This document shows, piece by piece, positions 1-6,295 of a stretch of 10,412 nucleotides of DNA (position 1 is the first letter of the stretch; each line of letters starts with the position of its first letter). The stretch spans positions 1 through 10,412 of the forward strand of contig JAHFAK010000089.1 in the NCBI GenBank assembly GCA_023250585.1, given 5' to 3'. The DNA is from Deltaproteobacteria bacterium (lineage in GTDB: Bacteria > Bdellovibrionota_F > JAHFAK01). The notes under the pieces are model-generated. The model saw nothing but the letters and a program-made list of their open reading frames with translations, did no database searches and had not been told where the DNA came from. The position numbers and the translations under genes were made by a program.

Positions 1-42
1 TGTCTTTAAGGTATTAAATGAGTTTTTACTTTTGCTTTGCAT
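1..42 (-). CDS. Start of an unidentified minus-strand gene, cut by the window edge
   Basis: On the minus strand an ATG at 42-40 opens a frame of 14 codons (MQSKSKNSFNTLKT) that reaches base 1 without a stop. What makes it credible is the ribosome binding site: the minus strand reads AAAGGAGT (46-53 on the plus numbering), ending a few bases before the ATG, which is among the strongest Shine-Dalgarno matches in the window. It would be transcribed divergently from lolA. The visible peptide is polar and lysine/serine-rich, with no signal peptide so far, and cannot be assigned to a family. The alternative is that this is chance in non-coding DNA. The adjacent sequence to the left would settle it. 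Confidence 0.5.
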   Translation of the reverse strand, partial: MQSKSKNSFNTLKT

Positions 43-80
43 GGGTTACTCCTTTACACAAAAACACAAAATTAAGCTAA

Positions 81-86
81 TATACT
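81..86 (+). promoter_or_regulatory. Possible -10 element for the lolA cluster
   Basis: TATACT matches the sigma-70 -10 consensus at five of six bases and lies in the AT-rich gap between the left-edge minus-strand start and lolA. The best -35-like hexamer, TTTACA at 53-58, is too far away (22 nt), so the promoter is only tentative. Read on the other strand, 79-84 gives TATATT, which could serve the left-edge gene. If used, the transcript would have a leader of about 100 nt before lolA, in which I see no convincing structure or gene. Confidence 0.3.
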
Positions 87-200
87 ATTTTTTATTTATC
101 AATGAATAGTTCTTAGTGCAGGTACTTTTCTTGTCGAATTCGTGGATAGCATGTCCCGCCTTCTTGCATTACCCCATTAAACCTGCTAGAAGAAGATCGC

Positions 201-983
201 ATGCAAGGCTTAGAATTGACATATATGATGATAACACGCGTTCTGCAAAAAGTGATTCTCTTTTTTTTGATATTTGTGCTGCTTCAAAATTTGAGTATAG
301 CTACGCTCAATACAGCGATTAAGCCTCAAGAAAACATCCATACTATTGTCGATAAGCTCGAAAAAAGATACAAATCTTTAAATACCTTTAAAGGCGAGTT
401 TGAGCAGACCATTACCAATTCTGCTTATGGAGAAGGTATTAAATATAAAGGCACGTTGTATTTAAAGAAACGCGGCAAGATGTTTTGGGATTATAAAGAA
501 CCTCAATTTGATCGAAAAGAGATCCGGTCGAATGGAAAAACGCTCTGCATGTATTTTCCGGAGGAAAAAGAAGGAATGGTCGAAGATAATTTTGACCGCC
601 TCAAAGAAACATCGGGCATCTCTTTTTTGTGGGGAGAAGGCAGTTTAGAAAAACAATTTGATGTCATGTTACAAGACCAGACGAAAGATCTCTATGTTTT
701 GTATTTTATTCCGAAGGATAAAGACTTTGAAATTCAATCGATGACGATGACCATACAAAAAAAAGATAGTTTGATTACTCAAATTACCACAGTGAGTGAA
801 GGACGAAACGAGAATATCATTATGTTTACTGGTAAACCGCATATTAATGAAACAATCAGTGATTCGCTTTTTGTATGTAAATTTGGAAAAGAAGTAACGA
901 TTCGGAATACTCATAAGGATGTTAATGATGAAGCAGAAAAAAATACGCCTCGTCAGCCTGGGGTGCAAAAAAAATCAAATTGA
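201..983 (+). CDS. lolA: LolA-type periplasmic lipoprotein carrier
   Basis: LolA shuttles outer-membrane lipoproteins across the periplasm from the LolCDE transporter. The precursor has a hydrophobic signal segment at about residues 16-35. The family core follows: a helix leading into FKGEFEQT (63-70), then the strand pattern GTLYLKKRGKMFWDYKEP (84-101) matching the LolA 'G.l.l.rPgkf.Wdy..P' block, then an extended beta sheet. At 260 residues it is longer than E. coli LolA (203), mainly through a charged, Pro-containing C-terminal tail (about 238-260). ATG 201 is preceded by a modest AGAAGA site. In-frame ATGs at 225 and 228 would give a cleaner signal peptide but have no ribosome binding site, so the start is uncertain. 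The 3' end overlaps rimO by almost 60 nt in another frame. No LolB is visible. Family assignment rests on pattern recognition. Confidence 0.85.
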   Translation: MQGLELTYMMITRVLQKVILFFLIFVLLQNLSIATLNTAIKPQENIHTIVDKLEKRYKSLNTFKGEFEQTITNSAYGEGIKYKGTLYLKKRGKMFWDYKEPQFDRKEIRSNGKTLCMYFPEEKEGMVEDNFDRLKETSGISFLWGEGSLEKQFDVMLQDQTKDLYVLYFIPKDKDFEIQSMTMTIQKKDSLITQITTVSEGRNENIIMFTGKPHINETISDSLFVCKFGKEVTIRNTHKDVNDEAEKNTPRQPGVQKKSN

Positions 984-2241
984 TAGCGAAGTTGTTTTGG
1001 GAAGTCTTCTTACCAAAGGATATCAGCTTGCACAAAACGAAGACGAAGCTGATATTGTTTTTGTTAACACCTGTTCCTTCGTAAAGGATGCCCAAGATGA
1101 ATCGCGGAATGCAATCAATGAAATCATTTCTCTAAAAGAACAGGGTAAAATACAAAAAGTTATTGTTGGCGGCTGTATGCCTCAACGCTATAAAGAAGAT
1201 TTGGTTCGTGAGTTTCCTCTGGTCGATGTTTTTATCGGGCTTGATGAAATTAATAAGCTTCCCCGTATTTTAGATAAAAAAGAATCATATGCAATTTCTT
1301 CGGTTTCTCAATTTGTTTATAATGATGAAACACCTCGCTTAAATACTGAAAGTCCTCATCTTGCGTATGTTAAAATTTCTGAAGGCTGCAATCGGGTGTG
1401 TAGTTTTTGTATGATTCCTGCTATTCGAGGCAGATTTAGAAGCCGGCCAATTGATTCGATTTATCGTGAATGTGCAAACCTCGTGCATCAAGGCGTTGCT
1501 GAAATCAATATCGTTTCCCAAGATACTACCTATTATGGAAAAGATATGAATGACGGGGCGAGCCTCTATAAACTTTTAGAGAAACTTGCTACATTAAAAA
1601 AACTTCGCTGGTTACGGCTTTTTTACAATTATCCAATTGGCTTTAATGACAATGTAATAAAACTCATGGCCAATGAAGAGAAACTCGTAAAATATGTTGA
1701 TCTGCCGGTGCAGCATGCGAGTGATCGCATGCTTAAGCTCATGCGGCGTGGAGTTCATAAAAAACATATGCTTGAGCTTTTTGCTGCTATCAAAAAAGAA
1801 ATAAAAGATGTATTCTTGCGAACCACTCTTATTGTTGGCTTTCCGGGAGAAACAGATCGGGATTTTCAAGAGCTCTGCGACTTTATAGAAAAAATAGAAT
1901 TCAATCACGTCGGTGTATTTAAGTATTCAGATGAAAAAGATTCCCACTCGTATACCCTGCCCGATAAAGTTCCCGCACATGTTATTGATGAACGTTTTGA
2001 TCATATTATGAAGAAGGCTCAAAAAATAGCCCACACTAATAATAAAAACTTAGTAGGAAAAAAATTCGATGCAGTGATTGAAACAGAAAACGATGAAAAA
2101 ATTATTGGTAGGATATCCGGACAAGCACGAGAAGTGGACGGCATTACTTATATTCAAGGAACGTCATTTGAGCCAGGAAAATTTGTTCAGGTAGAAATAA
2201 AAAAAGGCTTGGAGTACGATTTAGTAGCACATGCTTGCTAA
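925..2241 (+). CDS. rimO: Ribosomal protein S12 methylthiotransferase RimO
   Basis: RimO is a cytoplasmic radical-SAM enzyme that adds a methylthio group to a conserved aspartate of ribosomal protein S12. Numbered from ATG 925, the N-terminal methylthiotransferase domain carries the three cysteines of the auxiliary 4Fe-4S cluster (C14, C50, C84). The radical-SAM motif CxxxCxxC is at C155, C159 and C162, inside SEGCNRVCSFCMIPAIRGR. VGFPGET lies near 305-310 and a TRAM-like domain at about 374-436. The opening LVSLGCKKNQIDSE is the RimO version of the motif and separates it from the tRNA enzyme MiaB. Length (438) equals the family norm. AAGGA at 915-919 supports ATG 925 or 928 rather than ATG 919, which overlaps the site. 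It overlaps lolA upstream and is followed by ffh after 70 nt, probably one transcript. Confidence 0.95.
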   Translation: MMKQKKIRLVSLGCKKNQIDSEVVLGSLLTKGYQLAQNEDEADIVFVNTCSFVKDAQDESRNAINEIISLKEQGKIQKVIVGGCMPQRYKEDLVREFPLVDVFIGLDEINKLPRILDKKESYAISSVSQFVYNDETPRLNTESPHLAYVKISEGCNRVCSFCMIPAIRGRFRSRPIDSIYRECANLVHQGVAEINIVSQDTTYYGKDMNDGASLYKLLEKLATLKKLRWLRLFYNYPIGFNDNVIKLMANEEKLVKYVDLPVQHASDRMLKLMRRGVHKKHMLELFAAIKKEIKDVFLRTTLIVGFPGETDRDFQELCDFIEKIEFNHVGVFKYSDEKDSHSYTLPDKVPAHVIDERFDHIMKKAQKIAHTNNKNLVGKKFDAVIETENDEKIIGRISGQAREVDGITYIQGTSFEPGKFVQVEIKKGLEYDLVAHAC

Positions 2242-2272
2242 GAGGTTAGTACTTGATTTATTTTTCAGACGC

Positions 2273-2300
2273 TAACCTATAACCGCAAACCGTTAACCGA
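2273..2300 (+). repeat. Four-copy heptamer tandem repeat (TAACCGN) between rimO and ffh
   Basis: The gap between rimO and ffh contains four consecutive 7-nt units: TAACCTA, TAACCGC, AAACCGT and TAACCGA. The AACC core recurs exactly every seven bases (2274, 2281, 2288, 2295). The first unit, within CTAACCT (2272-2278), is a perfect inverted match to AGGTTAG at 2243-2249, so a 7-bp stem with a 22-nt loop could form just after the rimO stop. A single TAACCGA copy recurs at 6282-6288, again between a stop codon and the next start. Function is unknown. Confidence 0.7.
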
Positions 2301-2311
2301 AAGAGAAGACA

Positions 2312-3814
2312 ATGCTTGATATATTGAAACAAGGTTTTTCTAATGCAAAATTAAAGCTTCAAGGTAAAGCACACATTTCTGAAAACGTTATTGATCAAGC
2401 TTGTGCCGATATTAAAACTTCGTTGCTTGAAGCAGATGTTCAATTAGATGTCGTACGAAAGTTTCTCGCTCGTGTGAAAGAAAAAGCTTTAGGTGAAATT
2501 GTTAATGTCAGTATCCGCCATAATGATCAAAAAATTCGAATAACTCCGCATGACCATTTTATTAAGATATGCCAAGACGAATTAGAAGGCCTAATGGGGC
2601 CGGCTGACTCCAAGCTTTATATTGATGAGGTAAAGCCTTCAATAATTATGGCTGTTGGTCTTCAAGGTTCAGGAAAAACAACGACATGTGGAAAGCTTGC
2701 AAAATTTTTAACTGCGGAGGGAAAAAAAGTCCTTTTAGTTGCTGCTGATACTTCGCGTCCTGCCGCACGTGAACAATTGAAAATTTTGGGAGCGCAAATA
2801 AATGTTCCGGTTTTTACTGATGATCGTCCTGATCCTGTTTCTATTGCGCAGGATTCTGTTCGTTATGCCCAAGAACATGGAATGGATGTTATTATTATTG
2901 ATACAGCAGGTAGAGTCACTATTGATGAAGCGCTCATGCATGAATTGTCAAGAATCGAAAAGGCAATTCATCCTCAAGAAACCTTACTCGTGTGTGATGC
3001 AATGATTGGACAAGAATCCGTAACAACTGCACGTGCGTTTGCGGAAAAAATATCCTTGAGTGGATTCATTGTAACCAAGCTTGATGGAGATACTCGCGGT
3101 GGAGCTGCGCTTTCAATTAAAGAAGTTACCGGCAAGCCAATTAAATTTATTGGTATGGGCGAAGCTCTTTCAGGATTAGAAGAGTTTAGGCCCGAAGGGC
3201 TTGCCTCGCGAATTTTGGGCTTTGGAGATATCGTTTCACTCGTCAAAGATTTTGAAAAAGCAGTTGATACAAAGACAGCCGAAGAAGAAGCTAAGAAATT
3301 ATTGAGAGGAGAATTTAGCCTCAATGACTTTCTGACTCAGGTAAAAATGATTAAGAGCATGGGTCCGTTGCAAGACATTTTTGAAAAGATGCCTTTTATG
3401 GGGAGCCTTCCTCAAGGTGCGGTGCTCGACGATGGAGAACTCGTTAAAGTGGAAGCGTTGATTAACTCAATGACTCATGCGGAACGTGAGCACCCAAGTA
3501 TGATTACTGGAAAGCGACTTGAACGAATTGCAAAAGGAGCGGGCAGAAAAACTTATGACGTTCAAGAGCTTTTAAGAAAATATTTTATGATGAAAAAGAT
3601 GCTTGGCGGGCTAAGCCCAGGCATTGGAGGTAAACTTAAAGGATTTAAGCAGTTTCGCCGGTTACAAAAGATGAGCGGATTTAATTTTGATGGCATGATG
3701 GAAGAAATGAATCATATGAATATTCCCAAACCAGAAGTACCAAGTTTATCTGAGGAAGAAAAGCGAAAATTAAGGAATAAGAAAAAACGAGATAAAAAAA
3801 AGAAGCGAAAATAG
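2312..3814 (+). CDS. ffh: Signal recognition particle GTPase Ffh (SRP54)
   Basis: Ffh binds SRP RNA and signal sequences of nascent membrane proteins and docks with FtsY to deliver ribosomes to the membrane. Domains in order are the N helical bundle (1-~105); the G domain with P-loop GLQGSGKTT (116-124), DTSRPAAREQL (146-156), DTAGR (197-201), TKLDGD (255-260) and the GMGE/FRPEGLASRILG region (281-303); and a Met-rich M domain (~325-470) with RLERIAKGAG (402-411), the SRP-RNA-binding helix-turn-helix. The M domain excludes FtsY. AGAGAAG precedes the ATG. At 500 residues it is longer than E. coli Ffh (453), with a Lys/Arg-rich tail (about 480-500). The usual LDGDARGG reads LDGDTRGG here, and the RNA-binding loop lacks the common GSGTS wording. 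It follows rimO and converges on the SLBB gene 35 nt beyond its stop. Confidence 0.97.
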   Translation: MLDILKQGFSNAKLKLQGKAHISENVIDQACADIKTSLLEADVQLDVVRKFLARVKEKALGEIVNVSIRHNDQKIRITPHDHFIKICQDELEGLMGPADSKLYIDEVKPSIIMAVGLQGSGKTTTCGKLAKFLTAEGKKVLLVAADTSRPAAREQLKILGAQINVPVFTDDRPDPVSIAQDSVRYAQEHGMDVIIIDTAGRVTIDEALMHELSRIEKAIHPQETLLVCDAMIGQESVTTARAFAEKISLSGFIVTKLDGDTRGGAALSIKEVTGKPIKFIGMGEALSGLEEFRPEGLASRILGFGDIVSLVKDFEKAVDTKTAEEEAKKLLRGEFSLNDFLTQVKMIKSMGPLQDIFEKMPFMGSLPQGAVLDDGELVKVEALINSMTHAEREHPSMITGKRLERIAKGAGRKTYDVQELLRKYFMMKKMLGGLSPGIGGKLKGFKQFRRLQKMSGFNFDGMMEEMNHMNIPKPEVPSLSEEEKRKLRNKKKRDKKKKRK

Positions 3815-3849
3815 ATTTTTTGAAAAAAATTAAGAAAAAATAATAAAAC

Positions 3850-5469
3850 TTAGAATACCGCTAGAATACTAAATGTAAGAGATGTAACGCTGAGTACAAT
3901 CGTTAAATAATCTTGCCAAAATTTGAAGTATATTTCATTAACGTGGATTGTATCTCCGGCTTCAATATGGGGATTGTCATCAACATCAAGTATGACTCCA
4001 TTCTTTTTAATTAATTCAATATCCGCCATGTCAGCTCGTTGCGTGGGTCCACCGGCAAGAGAAAGGTATTCTTGGAGAGTAATTTCTTCTCGATAGGGAA
4101 TTGCTTTTGGACTTTTAACTTCTCCTGTTATATAGACGGCATAATTTTTACTTGGGATATTAAGGATATCTCCTGGTTCTAGTTTTTTATCATAGGAAAG
4201 TTCCTTATCGATAAGAATTTTTTCTAAGTTAACATCTATTACTCTTGTGTGCTTTCCTTTATTTCTTTCAATAAATGCATGTCTCAAATCAGCATAGGGA
4301 GTAACCCCTCCAGCACGATATACGATGTCTCGAACGGTTTCACCTTCACCTAATTGATATATTCCTTCCATTTCTGTTCCGGGGCTTCCACCCAAAATAT
4401 TTGATGAAGGAACTTCTTTAGACAGGCTACCGAATACTGCGCCTCTTACAATGACTACCTTTTGCATTGGTTCGATACTGGGGACATAGATTTCATCACC
4501 ACCTTTAAGAATTAATTCGCTTTTTTGGGAAAGGCGACATTGAGAGAGATTATAATAGATAGTTGCTTTACGAACATCGTCATCGTTAATCCGTAAGACT
4601 TTGATGGACTCTTCAAGTGATGTCAGACTTGTAAATCCACCGGCTCGTTGGTTTAGAACATAGCACAGAGTTTCCCCTTCACGAATTTCGAAATCTCCTT
4701 TGCGTTTTATTTCTCCATAGATTGTTACACTAGCTTTTTTCAAAGGAACGAAAATAATGTCTCCTTCTCGAATATAAGGAATTGCATTAAGATTTCCAGT
4801 ATACTGAAATTCTTCCAGATTGACGGGAATATGTTTACCTTTACGTTGAATATATATATTTACTTTCGATGCGCTACCAGTTAATCCACCGGCCATACCA
4901 ATAATTCTCGTTACTCTGTCAGTTATTCGACCTGAATAAATGCCGGGGTTCTCTACTTCGCCACTTACGGTAAGAGCAACGATTCTTGGGTTTATTAAGT
5001 GTATAGAAGCAGTGGTCTCTCGGTAACTAGTTGAAATTATTTTTTGTATTTTTTTCTCTAATTCAGAAATTGTTATTTCATAGGCACTAATACATTGATT
5101 ATTAAATGGCATACATATTTTGCCTGAAAGATTGACTTCGATAGAAAAAATTTGAATTGTTCTTCCTGAGAGACGTAATTCTAAGATATCCCCAACACCA
5201 AGAACATAATGGTCTGGATCAATAGGACTTTCAAGTGCCACTTGAGAAGATTCTAAAGGGACCTGCCCTCGAGGGGTTGTGCTTCCAGAGTTAATATTGC
5301 CAATAGATCCGATAAATCCTCCTATCCCTGTGCTTTGCTGTGAATAATTCATTCCCCCAGTAAGAGTCTTTCGTATTCCAGGCATATATTTTTCATCATC
5401 GCCGTTAAGCGCATATCCAAGTTGAGATATGGTGAAAATTGTAAGTATAATCAATAATAAGCGCTGCAT
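3850..5469 (-). CDS. Polysaccharide export (OPX) protein with four SLBB domains
   Basis: Proteins of this family form or gate the periplasmic/outer-membrane channel for capsule or exopolysaccharide. The sequence starts with a signal peptide (1-~20, ending GYA) without a lipobox cysteine, then a Gly/Ser/Thr-rich linker (about 37-80). A Poly_export domain opens with YVLGVGDILELRLSG (88-102). About four SLBB units follow, near 163-242, 247-331, 338-440 and 444-512, each with the 'G.v..pG', 'aGG' and 'GD.i.vp' landmarks. The protein ends in one hydrophobic segment (about 520-539) with nothing after it. At 539 residues it is larger than Wza (379), owing to the extra SLBB units. AGGAGA lies six bases before the ATG. 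It is transcribed alone, divergent from the transaldolase block. No tyrosine kinase, Wzx/Wzy or glycosyltransferase gene is in the window, so the polymer is unknown. Confidence 0.9.
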   Translation of the reverse strand: MQRLLLIILTIFTISQLGYALNGDDEKYMPGIRKTLTGGMNYSQQSTGIGGFIGSIGNINSGSTTPRGQVPLESSQVALESPIDPDHYVLGVGDILELRLSGRTIQIFSIEVNLSGKICMPFNNQCISAYEITISELEKKIQKIISTSYRETTASIHLINPRIVALTVSGEVENPGIYSGRITDRVTRIIGMAGGLTGSASKVNIYIQRKGKHIPVNLEEFQYTGNLNAIPYIREGDIIFVPLKKASVTIYGEIKRKGDFEIREGETLCYVLNQRAGGFTSLTSLEESIKVLRINDDDVRKATIYYNLSQCRLSQKSELILKGGDEIYVPSIEPMQKVVIVRGAVFGSLSKEVPSSNILGGSPGTEMEGIYQLGEGETVRDIVYRAGGVTPYADLRHAFIERNKGKHTRVIDVNLEKILIDKELSYDKKLEPGDILNIPSKNYAVYITGEVKSPKAIPYREEITLQEYLSLAGGPTQRADMADIELIKKNGVILDVDDNPHIEAGDTIHVNEIYFKFWQDYLTIVLSVTSLTFSILAVF

Positions 5470-5519
5470 GATGTTCTCCTAAAAAGTAGATACAAAATTT
5501 GATATTAAATAAACAAAAT

Positions 5520-5548
5520 GTTGTAGTTATTTAGAAAGTCTTTGTCAA
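5520..5548 (-). promoter_or_regulatory. Sigma-70-like promoter for the SLBB export gene
   Basis: On the minus strand a perfect -35 TTGACA (plus-strand 5543-5548) is followed by a 17-nt spacer and TACAAC (5520-5525, four of six matches). Transcription would start near 5513, giving a leader of about 44 nt that includes the AGGAGA ribosome binding site. The position and spacing are what a promoter for this gene should have. The -10 is the weak part. Confidence 0.6.
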
Positions 5549-5564
5549 ACTTTTTTCTATTGGC

Positions 5565-5594
5565 TTGACTCAGCATAGAACTTTGTCTTATTTT
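5565..5594 (+). promoter_or_regulatory. Sigma-70-like promoter for the transaldolase block
   Basis: TTGACT (5565-5570, five of six matches) is followed by an 18-nt spacer and TATTTT (5589-5594, four of six). The start would fall near 5601, leaving a 30-nt leader with GGAG at 5621-5624, six bases before the ATG. The -35 box lies only 16 bp from the divergent -35 box of the SLBB gene, so one bound regulator could influence both. Confidence 0.55.
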
Positions 5595-5630
5595 AATTCT
5601 CTTAATTAGGATAAGAATCCGGAGAATACC

Positions 5631-6275
5631 ATGAAGTTTTTTATAGATACCGCAAATATTGATGAGATAAAAAAAGCCCATGCAGTTGGAATGGTTGATG
5701 GAGTGACGACAAATCCTTCATTAATCGCAAAAGAGGGAAAGCGATTGGAAGAAATTATTCCCATGATTTGTGATATAGTGAATGGTCCGATCAGTGTTGA
5801 AGTCCTTTCCGAAACATATGATGAAATGATGAAAGAAGCCGAAATTCGTGCAAAGATACATAAAAACGTAACGGTAAAACTTCCCATGACTCTTGAGGGA
5901 TTAAAAGCAGTACGGACTCTCTCAAGTAAGGGAATTAAAACAAATGTTACTCTTGTTTTTAGCCCTAATCAGGCATTACTTGCCGCTCGAGCGGGAGCAA
6001 CGTTTGTAAGTCCCTTTGTGGGCAGACTTGACGATATCTCTCATATCGGAATGGAAGTTGTAGGCCAAATTCTAGAGATCTACAGTAATTACGATTATAC
6101 AACAGAAGTATTGGTAGCATCGGTTCGTAATCCTATACATATTATTGATGCTGCTCGTATGGGAGCTCATGTGGCTACCATGCCTTATACTGTTATTGAA
6201 CAATTAGTAAAACATCCATTAACTGATATTGGAATAGAACGATTTAAAAACGATTGGAAAAAAGTACCGAAATAG
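5631..6275 (+). CDS. tal: Transaldolase, small (TalC/FSA-like) subfamily
   Basis: Transaldolase moves a dihydroxyacetone unit between sugar phosphates in the non-oxidative pentose phosphate pathway, in the cytoplasm. The 214-residue single TIM barrel has the small-subfamily length (212-220). Key residues are Asp6, the GVTTNPS loop (24-30), the Schiff-base Lys83 in [24 protein letters not shown] (105-122) and [10 protein letters not shown] (126-135). Two positions that separate transaldolase from fructose-6-phosphate aldolase point to transaldolase: Glu57 where E. coli FsaA has Gln59, and Phe129 where FsaA has Tyr131. GGAG sits six bases before the ATG. The stop is 20 nt before the start of the beta-barrel gene, so co-transcription is likely, although the metabolic link between them is not obvious. 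Confidence 0.93.
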   Translation: MKFFIDTANIDEIKKAHAVGMVDGVTTNPSLIAKEGKRLEEIIPMICDIVNGPISVEVLSETYDEMMKEAEIRAKIHKNVTVKLPMTLEGLKAVRTLSSKGIKTNVTLVFSPNQALLAARAGATFVSPFVGRLDDISHIGMEVVGQILEIYSNYDYTTEVLVASVRNPIHIIDAARMGAHVATMPYTVIEQLVKHPLTDIGIERFKNDWKKVPK

Positions 6276-6295
6276 CGCTGCTAACCGAGAATTAC

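Noticed and set aside
118-186. Inverted repeat GCAGGT (118-123) / ACCTGC (181-186) in the lolA leader
   Set aside because: Only six base pairs with a 57-nt loop; easily expected by chance, and no riboswitch-like core was recognised.
116-322. 68-codon plus-strand frame starting with GTG upstream of and overlapping lolA
   Set aside because: It has no ribosome binding site, no recognisable protein pattern, and overlaps the signal-peptide region of lolA in another frame.
925-2241. MiaB (tRNA methylthiotransferase) as the identity of the radical-SAM gene
   Set aside because: The N-terminal LVSLGCKKNQIDSE wording, the spacing of motifs and the overall length fit RimO better.
2974-3324. 116-codon antisense frame inside ffh, and similar antisense frames elsewhere
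   Set aside because: They mirror the codon pattern of clearly identified genes on the opposite strand and have no ribosome binding site or recognisable product.
3815-3830. A/T-only inverted repeat between ffh and the SLBB gene as a bidirectional terminator
   Set aside because: The stem has no G:C pair and one unpaired base as a loop, so it would be too weak and geometrically poor as an RNA hairpin; A/T runs are common here.
5562-5574. GG...GC pair as a sigma-54 (-24/-12) promoter before the transaldolase gene
   Set aside because: The spacing is nine rather than ten bases and the flanking bases do not match; a sigma-70-like promoter explains the site better.
5631-6275. Fructose-6-phosphate aldolase (FsaA) instead of transaldolase
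   Set aside because: Glu57 and Phe129 occupy the positions where FsaA has Gln and Tyr, which is the transaldolase pattern.
6254-6295. Upstream ATG for the beta-barrel gene
   Set aside because: It would add 14 polar residues in front of a complete signal peptide and overlap the end of the transaldolase gene.
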